From an uncultured Eubacteriales bacterium (GTDB taxonomy: Bacteria; Bacillota; Clostridia; Christensenellales; Aristaeellaceae), in assembly GCA_900540045.1 (NCBI GenBank), contig UQEF01000032.1, forward strand, positions 1 through 28,288: a DNA stretch of 28,288 nucleotides, written 5' to 3'. This document shows, piece after piece, positions 17,511-24,232 of this stretch (position 1 is the first letter of the stretch; each line of letters opens with the position of its first letter). The position numbers and the translations under genes were made by a program. Under the pieces are notes generated by a model, which had not been told where the DNA came from, did no database searches, and saw only the letters and a list, made by a program, of their open reading frames with translations.

Positions 17511-17861
17511 TAAACCAAATGACCTGATTTATTTTTCGAAGCAGGTGATTTTTTGGAATCAATTCCGCTATATTCAGAATCACCATACTTATTCGACCGC
17601 TCTTCTATCCCATCACACCCGTCCATCGTTTGTTTCAATTATACCATAGGGGGGGAAGAAGTGTTTGGGGCTTTTGTTAACAGGTTCCTTATGCCACCTT
17701 ATCCAAAAATGAATTTTGTGTTAATTTTTTCACTCTACACTTCCAAACGCCTCCCTTTTTCTCCTTGTATTTATGAAGGGCCTTTTTTCGCCTGCCCCTT
17801 CAGCATCTGCATAACCCACCCCCAAAAACCAAAAACTACCGTCGTACAAGGAGGCGATTCA
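17511..17861. other. Intergenic stretch without a recognisable gene
   Basis: About 350 AT-richer bases separate the gmd scrap from the small protein at 17862. The in-frame extension of that protein back to 17553 reads as low-complexity, Pro/Phe-rich sequence without family character and is probably untranslated. A minus-strand TATAAT lies at 17638-17643. I see no RNA gene and no clear promoter for the downstream gene. Confidence 0.5.
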
Positions 17862-18125
17862 TTGGAGATCAGCATAAGGGATGCGCAAAAAATCGTTGAG
17901 GTCTGGCTGACCAATTCCGAAAAAAACGACCCGGCCATTGCGGCAAGGCTACAGCCGCTGTACCGGGCGTACCAAAAGCAAAAATATACCGTAGCGGTGT
18001 TTCAGTCCGGCAACGCCGATCTGTTTGGCTGCACGCGCGACCTGCTGCGTTACAATAGAAAGCGTGTCGCGGAGCTGGAAACCCTGCGCGAAAAGAGTGC
18101 AGGCCCGGCTGCGCCCGAACCGTAA
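17862..18125 (+). CDS. Small protein of unknown function upstream of the recombinase
   Basis: This 87-residue soluble, charged protein starts at TTG 17862 behind a very good AAGGAGG at 17848-17854. The sequence is mostly helical in character. It includes IRDAQKIVEVWLTNSEKND, then LQPLYRAYQKQKYTVAVF, QSGNADLFGCTRDLLRYNRKR, and a Pro/Ala-rich end. I recall similar short proteins in Clostridia but cannot name a function. It sits about 240 bases before the serine recombinase and reads in the same direction. It could be an accessory factor of that recombinase, such as a directionality factor, but this is a guess from position. Confidence 0.65.
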   Translation: MEISIRDAQKIVEVWLTNSEKNDPAIAARLQPLYRAYQKQKYTVAVFQSGNADLFGCTRDLLRYNRKRVAELETLREKSAGPAAPEP

Positions 18126-18181
18126 GCGATCAAGCAACCGATAAAAAAAGTAAAAAACGACCCGTTCTGCGCCCAAAAGAC

Positions 18182-18210
18182 TTGCAATCCCCCGCAGGAT
18201 CGTGTACAAT
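18182..18210 (+). promoter_or_regulatory. Sigma-A type promoter of the recombinase gene
   Basis: TTGCAA at 18182-18187 and TACAAT at 18205-18210 are separated by exactly 17 bases. Transcription would start near 18217, leaving a leader of about 150 bases before the recombinase ATG. Confidence 0.65.
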
Positions 18211-18243
18211 GTTATCTGTATCAATCGTTTTTTATACGATAAC
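18211..18243. repeat. Inverted repeat at the predicted recombinase transcription start
   Basis: GTTATC-T-GTAT on the left is mirrored by ATACGATAAC on the right, ten pairs with one bulged T around an AT-rich centre. It begins immediately after the -10 box and covers the predicted start site. An operator for a repressor, or a 5' hairpin in the mRNA, are both possible. A recombination site is less likely because element ends normally lie beyond the gene. Confidence 0.5.
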
Positions 18244-18366
18244 AGCAGCGTCTAAAAACTCGCATGAACAAAAGACAGCCCCAAAGCGGCAAGGCGCACT
18301 CCCCCGCACCTGTCCTCAGCGTCCCCAGCCGCAAATGGCAAACCACCCGAAAGGAGGCAGCCCGCC

Positions 18367-20535
18367 ATGATCGAAACCTTCGACATCGCCGGTTACACCC
18401 GCATTTCCGTGGACGATGAGCTGGACCGGGATAACGTCTCCATCGAAAACCAGAAGGCCATCATCCGCGACTTTGTGAAGCAGCGCTTTCCAGGCAGCAG
18501 CCTCACCTTCTTTGAGGACCGCGACCGCTCCGGCTACACCTTTGAGCAGCGCGAGGGCTATCAGGAGATGCGCCGCGGCCTGATGGCCCACAAGTATGAC
18601 ATTTTGCTCGTCAAGGATTTCTCGCGCTTCTCCCGCCGCAACAGCCGCGGCCTGGTGGAGCTGGAGGACCTGCGCGACGCCGGCGTGCGCATCATCTCCA
18701 TCGGCGACGGCATCGACTTCCCCAACGATGACGACTGGCTGAAAATCCAGTTTCAGTTTCTCATCAACGAAATGCCCGTCACCGATACCAGCAAAAAGGT
18801 ACGAAACGTCATCCGCCGGCGGCAGGTGGACGGAAAATGGATCTGCGCCGCGCCCTATGGCTACACCGTCAACAAGCGCAAGGAATTTGAAGTGGTGCCG
18901 ACCGAAGCGGACATCGTGCGCCGCATCTTTGACCACTACAACAACGATGGCTGGGGCTACAAGAAAATTGCCAATTTTCTGACCGCGCAGGGCATCCCCA
19001 CGCCGCGCATGTCCGAGCAGATGCGCAGGGAAGCCGCCGGTGAGGAAACCCGCCGCGCGGCCAAGAGCGCGTGGGCGATCGTGACCGTGCAGGGCATCCT
19101 CGACAATGACTTCTACATCGGCACATTCCGTCAGGGCAAGACCACTCGCGTCAAGATCAACGGCAAGGACGTGGCGCGGGACGAAAGCGAGCATATCGTC
19201 ATCGAAAACCACCACCAGCCCATCATCGACTACCGCACCTTCGCCACCACGCGCGCGCTGCGCGAAAGCCGCTCCCGCTCCCACTACCGCGGCGTCAAGA
19301 AGTACGACAACGTCTACTCCGGTTTCCTCCAGTGCGGCGACTGCGGAAGCCCGATGTTTGCCATGAGCCGCAGCGACCTGGCCCCCGCCTACACCTGCGG
19401 CACCTATCACCGCCGGGGGACGGCGGGCTGCACCAGCCACCACATCCGCGCGGACCGGCTGGACGAGCTGATGAAGCTGTATGTCCGGCGCGTGATGGAA
19501 AGCTCGGCTTCCATGATTGAGCGGCTGAATCAGGACCTTGCCGCCGAGCAGGAAAACGTCGCCGAAACCGAGCAATCCGCCGACCACCTCGCTTCGGTGC
19601 TGGACGACCTGCACGAGGAGCTCAAGGCCACCAAGCGCCAGCGCATCCGCGACATCATGAAGCACCCCGATCAGGAGGCGCTGCTGGAGGAAACCTACGA
19701 CGAGCTGGAAAGCGACCTCCAGCGCAGGATCGAAGGGCTGACCCATCAGATCGACCTGCTCTCAGACAGGCGCAACACAATCCTGCGGGTCAACCGCGTG
19801 GCCAAAACCGCCATGGACGTTTTTAGGGACATCCTCGCCAAGGAAAAGCTCGACCGAAACGACCTGCGGCTCATCATCGACCACATCAAGGTCTACGAGG
19901 ATCACCTCGAAATTCAGCTTCAGGCGGATATCGACCAGCTGCTTCGGTCCTGCGAGCTGGAGGATACCGTAAATTTTAAGCCAGGCATCGAAAACGCCCT
20001 GGGTTGCCAACTTGTCCAGTCTGCCAGAAACCAGCGGGACAAGGTTTTCGATGTCCATGTTGTCAGCAGCGGCGACCCCCTGGAGATTTACACCGACCGG
20101 GATGGCGAGGTCATCCTGAAGAAATACTCCCCCATCGGGGAAATGTCGGCCTTCGCCAAGGATTATACGGAATCCATCTTTCGCGCCATGGGACACATCG
20201 CCTGCATCGTGGACCGTGATCAGGTGGTGGCAGCCAGCGGCGTAAGCAAGAAGGAACTGGCTGACAAGCCTATCAGCCACGATCTGGAAACGGCCATCGC
20301 CAACCGGCAGACCGTGGCCATCAACCGCGCGGGCGGCGGCAAGATCGTGGCCGTGACCAACGAGGAGGACATCACCGGCTATACGGCGCAGGTGGTCTCC
20401 CCCATCATTGCGGACGGCGAGGCCATCGGAGCGGTGCTGCTCCTGTCCAAGGAGCAGGGCGCCAAGATGGGAGACGCGGAGCTCAAGGTGGCGGAGACCG
20501 CCGCGGGCATCGTGGGCCGCCAGATGGAGCAGTAA
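18367..20535 (+). CDS. Large serine recombinase fused in frame to the SpoVT C-terminal region
   Basis: This is a site-specific DNA integrase of the large serine type. ATG 18367 has AAAGGAGG nine bases upstream. The resolvase domain (about 1-150) carries nucleophile Ser 14 in YTRIS and the VKDFSRFSRRN helix. The recombinase domain follows (YGYTVNK..., GYKKIANFLTAQGI). A zinc ribbon uses C323, C326, C344 and C355, and a coiled coil spans about 375-480. The ending IIDHIKVYEDHLEIQLQADI is usual for these proteins, which are normally about 540-570 residues. Here translation continues, and from residue 569 the sequence is SpoVT (see 20071), giving 722 residues. This could be an integration junction in spoVT or a real two-domain protein. 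The minus-strand frame opposite is a shadow. Confidence 0.92.
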   Translation: MIETFDIAGYTRISVDDELDRDNVSIENQKAIIRDFVKQRFPGSSLTFFEDRDRSGYTFEQREGYQEMRRGLMAHKYDILLVKDFSRFSRRNSRGLVELEDLRDAGVRIISIGDGIDFPNDDDWLKIQFQFLINEMPVTDTSKKVRNVIRRRQVDGKWICAAPYGYTVNKRKEFEVVPTEADIVRRIFDHYNNDGWGYKKIANFLTAQGIPTPRMSEQMRREAAGEETRRAAKSAWAIVTVQGILDNDFYIGTFRQGKTTRVKINGKDVARDESEHIVIENHHQPIIDYRTFATTRALRESRSRSHYRGVKKYDNVYSGFLQCGDCGSPMFAMSRSDLAPAYTCGTYHRRGTAGCTSHHIRADRLDELMKLYVRRVMESSASMIERLNQDLAAEQENVAETEQSADHLASVLDDLHEELKATKRQRIRDIMKHPDQEALLEETYDELESDLQRRIEGLTHQIDLLSDRRNTILRVNRVAKTAMDVFRDILAKEKLDRNDLRLIIDHIKVYEDHLEIQLQADIDQLLRSCELEDTVNFKPGIENALGCQLVQSARNQRDKVFDVHVVSSGDPLEIYTDRDGEVILKKYSPIGEMSAFAKDYTESIFRAMGHIACIVDRDQVVAASGVSKKELADKPISHDLETAIANRQTVAINRAGGGKIVAVTNEEDITGYTAQVVSPIIADGEAIGAVLLLSKEQGAKMGDAELKVAETAAGIVGRQMEQ
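20050..20090. other. Putative attachment-site junction inside spoVT
   Basis: The change from recombinase-like to SpoVT-like coding occurs around the Gly-Asp-Pro codons at 20071. A serine integrase whose attB lies in the early spoVT codons would leave one hybrid att site here, just beyond its own gene. No matching second site or spoVT 5' end is visible in the window, so the crossover point cannot be fixed. Confidence 0.45.
20071..20535 (+). pseudogene. spoVT: 3' portion of spoVT (half of AbrB domain plus GAF domain), read as the recombinase tail
   Basis: From GDPLEIYTDRDGEVILKKYS onward the frame matches Bacillus SpoVT from about residue 27 to its end. Matching parts include SPIGEMSAFAKDY, GHIACIVDRDQ, a SGVSKKEL segment, VVSPIIADGEAIGAVLLLSK, and the closing ETAAGIVGRQMEQ. 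Normal SpoVT has 178 residues; 154 are present. The missing start holds the GIVRRIDDLGRVVIPKEIRR part of the DNA-binding swapped hairpin, so this piece alone should not bind DNA as SpoVT does. The GAF-like effector domain is complete and unbroken. The next genes are the usual spoVT neighbours yabM and yabN, which shows this is the native spoVT position. Confidence 0.88.
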
Positions 20536-20584
20536 CGCCCGCGCAGCGCCGGCGGCCTCTCCGCCCTCAACGCACATCATTACC

Positions 20585-20630
20585 TTGCGAAACCGCGGCA
20601 ATGCGCTTATAATAGGCTTGCCGCGGTTTT
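20585..20630 (+). promoter_or_regulatory. Sigma-A promoter embedded in a 12-bp hairpin before the flippase gene
   Basis: TTGCGA (20585-20590) and TATAAT (20608-20613) are 17 bases apart, a good promoter for the next gene. The same DNA has a perfect stem, AAACCGCGGCAA at 20590-20601 against TTGCCGCGGTTT at 20618-20629, followed by T residues. It may act as the spoVT terminator, with the -10 box lying in its loop. Confidence 0.6.
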
Positions 20631-20671
20631 GCCATATTCCGCCGCCAATATGCTTTTTTCGGAGGCCTTTT

Positions 20672-22264
20672 TTGAGCAGTACGCAGAAATCCATCCTCAG
20701 CGGCATGACCATTTTGAGCGTGGTGGGCCTGATCTGCAAGATCGTGGGCGCCCTGTACCGCATCCCCCTGGCCTGGCTCATCGGGGACGAAGGTATGGGT
20801 ACCTATCAGCTGGTCTTTCCCACCTATAACATGCTGCTGACCATCTCCTCGGCCGGCCTGCCGGTAGCCATCAGCCGCATGGTCAGCTTCACGCTGGCTC
20901 GCGACGACCCCCGCAACGCCCGGCGCATCTTCCGCGTGGCGCTGTGCCTTCTTTCCACCCTCGGCCTGATTGCCACACTGCTCATGCTGGTCATGAGCCC
21001 CACGCTCGCCCTGCGCTCGGGCGACCCCTCCACCCAGCCGGGCTTTGTGGCCATTGCGCCGGCCCTTTTGCTGGTATGCGCCATGTCCGCGCTGCGCGGC
21101 TTCATGCAGGGACAGCAGAACATGGTGCCCACCGCCATTTCCCAGCTGATCGAGCAGGTGGGCAAGGTGTTTGTCGCCCTGCCGCTGGCGTATTTCGGCA
21201 TGCGCATCTCCGTGGCCTATGCGGCCGCGGGCGTGCTGCTGGGCACCTCCATTGCCGAGGGCGTAGCGCTTCTGTACATGGTGGTGATCTACCGGCGCAA
21301 GCGCGCCGCTTTTGACGCCCTGCCCCAAAACCCGGATGAGACGCCTCTGGCCGTGCGCCCCCTGCTCAAGCGCCTGCTGTCTTTGAGCATCCCCATCACG
21401 CTGGGCGCGTGTATCGTGCCCATCGCCTCCTTTATCGACAGCGGCCTCCTGCTCAACCGTCTGGTGGACGCGGGCATCGAGCGCGCCTCCGCGCTGGGGC
21501 TCTATGGGCGCTATTCGGGCTATGTGCTCACTTTGATCAATGTGCCTACCGCCCTGGCCGTGGCCATTTCCATGAGTCTGGTCCCCTCCATCTCCAGCGC
21601 GATGGCCAGGGGCGACGGCAAAACCATGCGCCGCCAAAGTTCGCTGGGACTGCGGCTGTCCTTTGTGGTGGGGCTGCCCTGCTCCATCGGCATGAGCCTT
21701 TTGTCCTCGCAGATTCTCAGCCTGATCTATCATTTTGATACGCCGGAGGCCCTGCGCGTGACCGCCGAGCTGCTCCGCCTCTCGAGCCTCACCATCGTGC
21801 TCTTTACCGTGGTGCAGTCCACCAGCGGCATTTTGCAGGGCCTGCGCAAGCAGCGCATTCCCATGTATACGCTCATGGCGGGCGTGGCCGTCAAGGTGCT
21901 GCTCAACTACACGCTGATCGGCATGCCCGGCATCAACATCTACGGCGCGCCCATCGCCTCGCTCGCCTGCTACACCATCAGCATGCTGCCCAACCTGTGG
22001 TATGTGCGCAAGTACACCGGCATGAAGCTGGACCTGAAAGGCATTCTGCTCAAGCCCGCGCTGGCCACTGCGCTCATGGGCGCGGTGCTGGCGCCGGCCA
22101 TCCGCCTGCTGCCCTCGGGACGGCTGTGGACGCTGGCGCTGGTCGCGCTGGGCGTCTGCACCTATGCCGCCTTTGCGCTTCTCACCGGCGCGCTGACCCG
22201 TGATGACCTAGCTCCCCTGCTCAGGCGCTTCGGACGCGGCAGGGCGCCAAAGAAGGAGGATTGA
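20672..22264 (+). CDS. yabM: MOP-superfamily lipid II/polysaccharide flippase, YabM/SpoVB-like
   Basis: This is an integral-membrane exporter of the MATE/MOP superfamily, predicted to flip an undecaprenyl-linked cell-wall or spore-wall precursor. TTG 20672 follows GGAGG at 20661-20665. The long in-frame extension upstream belongs to no known domain. The 530 residues and about fourteen hydrophobic spans match Bacillus YabM and SpoVB. Family features include KIVGALYRIPLAWLIGDEGMGTYQLVFPTYN near the N-terminus, SSAGLPVAISRMVS, LRGFMQGQQNMVPTAISQLIEQ, and TSGILQGLRKQRIPMY in the second half. It lies between spoVT and yabN as in Bacillus, which fits a role in sporulation or envelope growth rather than in the distant glycan locus. 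Confidence 0.9.
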   Translation: MSSTQKSILSGMTILSVVGLICKIVGALYRIPLAWLIGDEGMGTYQLVFPTYNMLLTISSAGLPVAISRMVSFTLARDDPRNARRIFRVALCLLSTLGLIATLLMLVMSPTLALRSGDPSTQPGFVAIAPALLLVCAMSALRGFMQGQQNMVPTAISQLIEQVGKVFVALPLAYFGMRISVAYAAAGVLLGTSIAEGVALLYMVVIYRRKRAAFDALPQNPDETPLAVRPLLKRLLSLSIPITLGACIVPIASFIDSGLLLNRLVDAGIERASALGLYGRYSGYVLTLINVPTALAVAISMSLVPSISSAMARGDGKTMRRQSSLGLRLSFVVGLPCSIGMSLLSSQILSLIYHFDTPEALRVTAELLRLSSLTIVLFTVVQSTSGILQGLRKQRIPMYTLMAGVAVKVLLNYTLIGMPGINIYGAPIASLACYTISMLPNLWYVRKYTGMKLDLKGILLKPALATALMGAVLAPAIRLLPSGRLWTLALVALGVCTYAAFALLTGALTRDDLAPLLRRFGRGRAPKKED

Positions 22265-22267
22265 CCC

Positions 22268-23719
22268 ATGAACCGCCTGACCATCGTGACCCTCGGAACC
22301 GGCGGAGAGGCTTTTCTGACCCGCGGCGTGGAGCGCGCGCTTCATGAGGCGCCGCGCGTGGTGCTGCGCACGGCGCGCCACCCCATGGCGGATTTTCTCA
22401 AGGAAGAGGGCATCGCCTTTGAGACGCTGGATGCGCTCTACGACGAATGCGAGGACTTCGATACCTTCAACCGCGCGGCCGCCGTCAAGGTGCTCAGCCT
22501 TTTGAATGAAAGCCCCGTGTGCTATGCGGTGAGCGACGCGGCCTTCGACGAGACCGTGGCCCAGATTCAGCGGCTCAAGCCCAGGGAGGCGGATGTGCGG
22601 GTCCTGCCCGGCGTGAGCCATGCGGACCGCTGCCTGGCCCTGGTTGCGGATGCGCCGGCAGGCGTCAGGCTGTACGCGGCGGAGTCCTTTTTGCAAACCC
22701 GCGTTTCCCCGGAGGAACCCCTGCTGGTAACAGAGCTGCACAGCCGCGAATGCGCGGGCAGCGTAAAGCTTCGGCTGATGGACCTTTTGCCCGAGGACCT
22801 GCCCGTATCCTTCTTCACCGGCGACGAAAGCACGGGCGAACTGGCCATGCATTCCGTGCCGCTCTACGAGCTGGACCGCCAGAGCGCCTACGACCACCTC
22901 ACCGCCGCCTATGTGCCCGCCGTGCCCATGGAGAGGCGCATCCGCTACGACATGGACGATCTGGTGCGTGTGATGGAGCGCCTGCGCGCGCCCGACGGCT
23001 GTCCCTGGGACCGTGAGCAGACCCATGAGAGCCTGCTGCCGAGCCTGCTGGAGGAGAGCTACGAATACATTCAGGCCGTGCGCGACGGCGACATCGACCA
23101 TATGTACGATGAACTGGGCGACGTGCTTTTGCAGGTGGTATTCCACGCCGAGGTGGCACGGCAGCATGGCGATTTCGACCTTCATGACGTCACCACCGCC
23201 ATCTGCCACAAGATGATCGAGCGGCACACCCACATCTTCGGCACGGAAAAGGCCGACACCGCCGGGCAGGTGCTGGATAACTGGGAGGCCCTCAAGCGCC
23301 GCCAGCGCGGCATCACCACGCACGCGCAGGCCATGGAGGACGTATCCACCGGTCTGTCTCCCCTGCTTCGCGCCAGCAAGGTGCAGCATAAGGCACACAA
23401 GGTGGGCTTTGACTTTGCGGGTGCGGCGGAGGCGCTCGGCAAGGTCTATGAAGAGGCGGACGAAGTGGCCCAGAACCTGCACGACGGTGCGGACCCGGAA
23501 ATGGAGCTGGGCGATCTGCTGTTTTCCGTGGTGAACGTTTGCCGCCTGGCTGGCAAGAACCCCGATATTGCCCTTTCTGCTTCCACAAATAAGTTTATTT
23601 CCCGCTTCCGTGCCATGGAAAACGCCATAAAAAAGTCGGGAAAATGCTTAGAGGACTTGACTTTATCGGAAATGGATGTATACTGGAACACAGGAAAGCG
23701 AGGCGGGCAAAGGGTTTGA
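22268..23719 (+). CDS. yabN: YabN: tetrapyrrole-methylase-like domain fused to MazG nucleotide pyrophosphohydrolase
   Basis: This protein removes pyrophosphate from non-canonical nucleoside triphosphates through its MazG half. The role of the methylase-like half is unclear. ATG 22268 comes three bases after the flippase stop, with GGAGG inside the flippase end. The 483 residues match YabN (about 490). Residues 1-220 form the SAM-methylase-like fold (TIVTLGTGGEAFLTRGVERAL, DVRVLPGVSHAD). MazG begins near MDDLVRVMERLRAPDGCPWDREQTH. Its metal-binding acids are in EESYEY (E262/E263) and DELGD (281-285). A second MazG unit follows (KVGFDFAGAAEALGKVYEEADE, ELGDLLFSVVN). The gene is intact and in its conserved place. 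Confidence 0.93.
   Translation: MNRLTIVTLGTGGEAFLTRGVERALHEAPRVVLRTARHPMADFLKEEGIAFETLDALYDECEDFDTFNRAAAVKVLSLLNESPVCYAVSDAAFDETVAQIQRLKPREADVRVLPGVSHADRCLALVADAPAGVRLYAAESFLQTRVSPEEPLLVTELHSRECAGSVKLRLMDLLPEDLPVSFFTGDESTGELAMHSVPLYELDRQSAYDHLTAAYVPAVPMERRIRYDMDDLVRVMERLRAPDGCPWDREQTHESLLPSLLEESYEYIQAVRDGDIDHMYDELGDVLLQVVFHAEVARQHGDFDLHDVTTAICHKMIERHTHIFGTEKADTAGQVLDNWEALKRRQRGITTHAQAMEDVSTGLSPLLRASKVQHKAHKVGFDFAGAAEALGKVYEEADEVAQNLHDGADPEMELGDLLFSVVNVCRLAGKNPDIALSASTNKFISRFRAMENAIKKSGKCLEDLTLSEMDVYWNTGKRGGQRV
23657..23684 (+). promoter_or_regulatory. Sigma-A promoter for the HU gene inside the 3' end of yabN
   Basis: TTGACT at 23657-23662 and TATACT at 23679-23684 are 16 bases apart, close to consensus. 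Transcription would start near 23691 and give a leader of about 115 bases for the HU gene, which is usually highly expressed. Confidence 0.65.
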
Positions 23720-23806
23720 GCCAAAAACCCCGTGAGATCGCGCTTTCCATGAACGAAACCCCGTCTTCCGTGCTATGCATGGGAAAATCAAAGGAGGTAA
23801 TTCATT

Positions 23807-24082
23807 GTGAACAAAGCTGAATTGACTGCCGCCATCGTTAAGAAGACCGGTTTTACCAAGAAGGACGCTGAGAAGGCGATTGCTGCCGTGACCGACGTCA
23901 TCACCGAGACCCTGGCCGCTGGCGAGAAGGTCCAGATCGTTGGCTTCGGCGGCTTCGAAGTCCGCAGCCGCCCCGCGCGCGTGGCCCGCAATCCCCGCAC
24001 CGGCGAGCAGATCAGCATCGAGGCCTCCAAGGCCCCCGTCTTCAAGGCCGGCAAGGCTCTGAAGGACAGCGTCAACAAGTAA
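23807..24082 (+). CDS. hup: HU family DNA-binding protein
   Basis: HU is a small histone-like protein that binds and bends DNA as a dimer in the nucleoid. The GTG at 23807 is preceded by AAAGGAGGT, an almost ideal binding site. The 91 residues are full length. The N-terminal helices read NKAELTAAIVKKTGFTKKDA, the conserved core is VQIVGFGGFEVR, and the DNA-contacting arm has ARNPRTGEQI with the Arg-Asn-Pro tip. The end FKAGKALKDSVN is typical. The gene has its own promoter in yabN and a terminator after it, so it is probably expressed apart from its neighbours. Codons are strongly biased, as expected for an abundant protein. Confidence 0.97.
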   Translation: MNKAELTAAIVKKTGFTKKDAEKAIAAVTDVITETLAAGEKVQIVGFGGFEVRSRPARVARNPRTGEQISIEASKAPVFKAGKALKDSVNK

Positions 24083-24121
24083 TTCTTTTTGGAAAAATCG
24101 CCGTCACCGATGGCGGTCCGC

Positions 24122-24165
24122 GCGTCGTCCGGCAGTCTGCAGCGGCTGTCTGACGGCGCTTTTTT
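24122..24165 (+). terminator. Imperfect hairpin terminator after HU
   Basis: CCGGCAGTC (24129-24137) pairs with GTCTGACGG (24148-24156) with two mismatches, and a run of six T follows at 24160-24165. A smaller stem at 24100-24116 (CGCC...GGCG) lies just before it. Together they plausibly end the HU transcript. Confidence 0.6.
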
Positions 24166-24171
24166 CGTCCC

Positions 24172-24200
24172 TTGCCCACCGCGGCCAAATGCGGTATCAT
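24172..24200 (+). promoter_or_regulatory. Probable promoter for the M42 peptidase operon
   Basis: TTGCCC at 24172-24177 and TATCAT at 24195-24200 have a 17-base spacer, directly after the HU terminator. The predicted start near 24207 is about 25 bases ahead of the M42 ATG. The genes beyond are tightly packed and may form one transcript through comEC. Confidence 0.5.
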
Positions 24201-24232
24201 AAGAAAAAACCATGTTTTGGAGGAAATGTTCC

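Noticed and set aside
17553..17861. Upstream extension of the small protein (190-residue version)
   Set aside because: The extension is low complexity, and the strong AAGGAGG before TTG 17862 marks the real start.
17441..18366. Looked for the missing spoVT 5' end here and in other intergenic gaps
   Set aside because: No stretch on either strand encodes the GIVRRIDDLGRVVIP-type N-terminus, so the element's other end must lie outside the window.
18316..19746. 476-residue minus-strand frame opposite the recombinase
   Set aside because: It is Val/Ala/His-rich with no family motifs. The plus strand carries a motif-complete recombinase in the same place, so this is a codon-bias shadow.
20567..23482. 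Long minus-strand frames (388 and 424 residues) opposite the flippase and yabN
   Set aside because: They are His/Gln/Gly-rich shadows of high-GC genes with conserved order on the plus strand.
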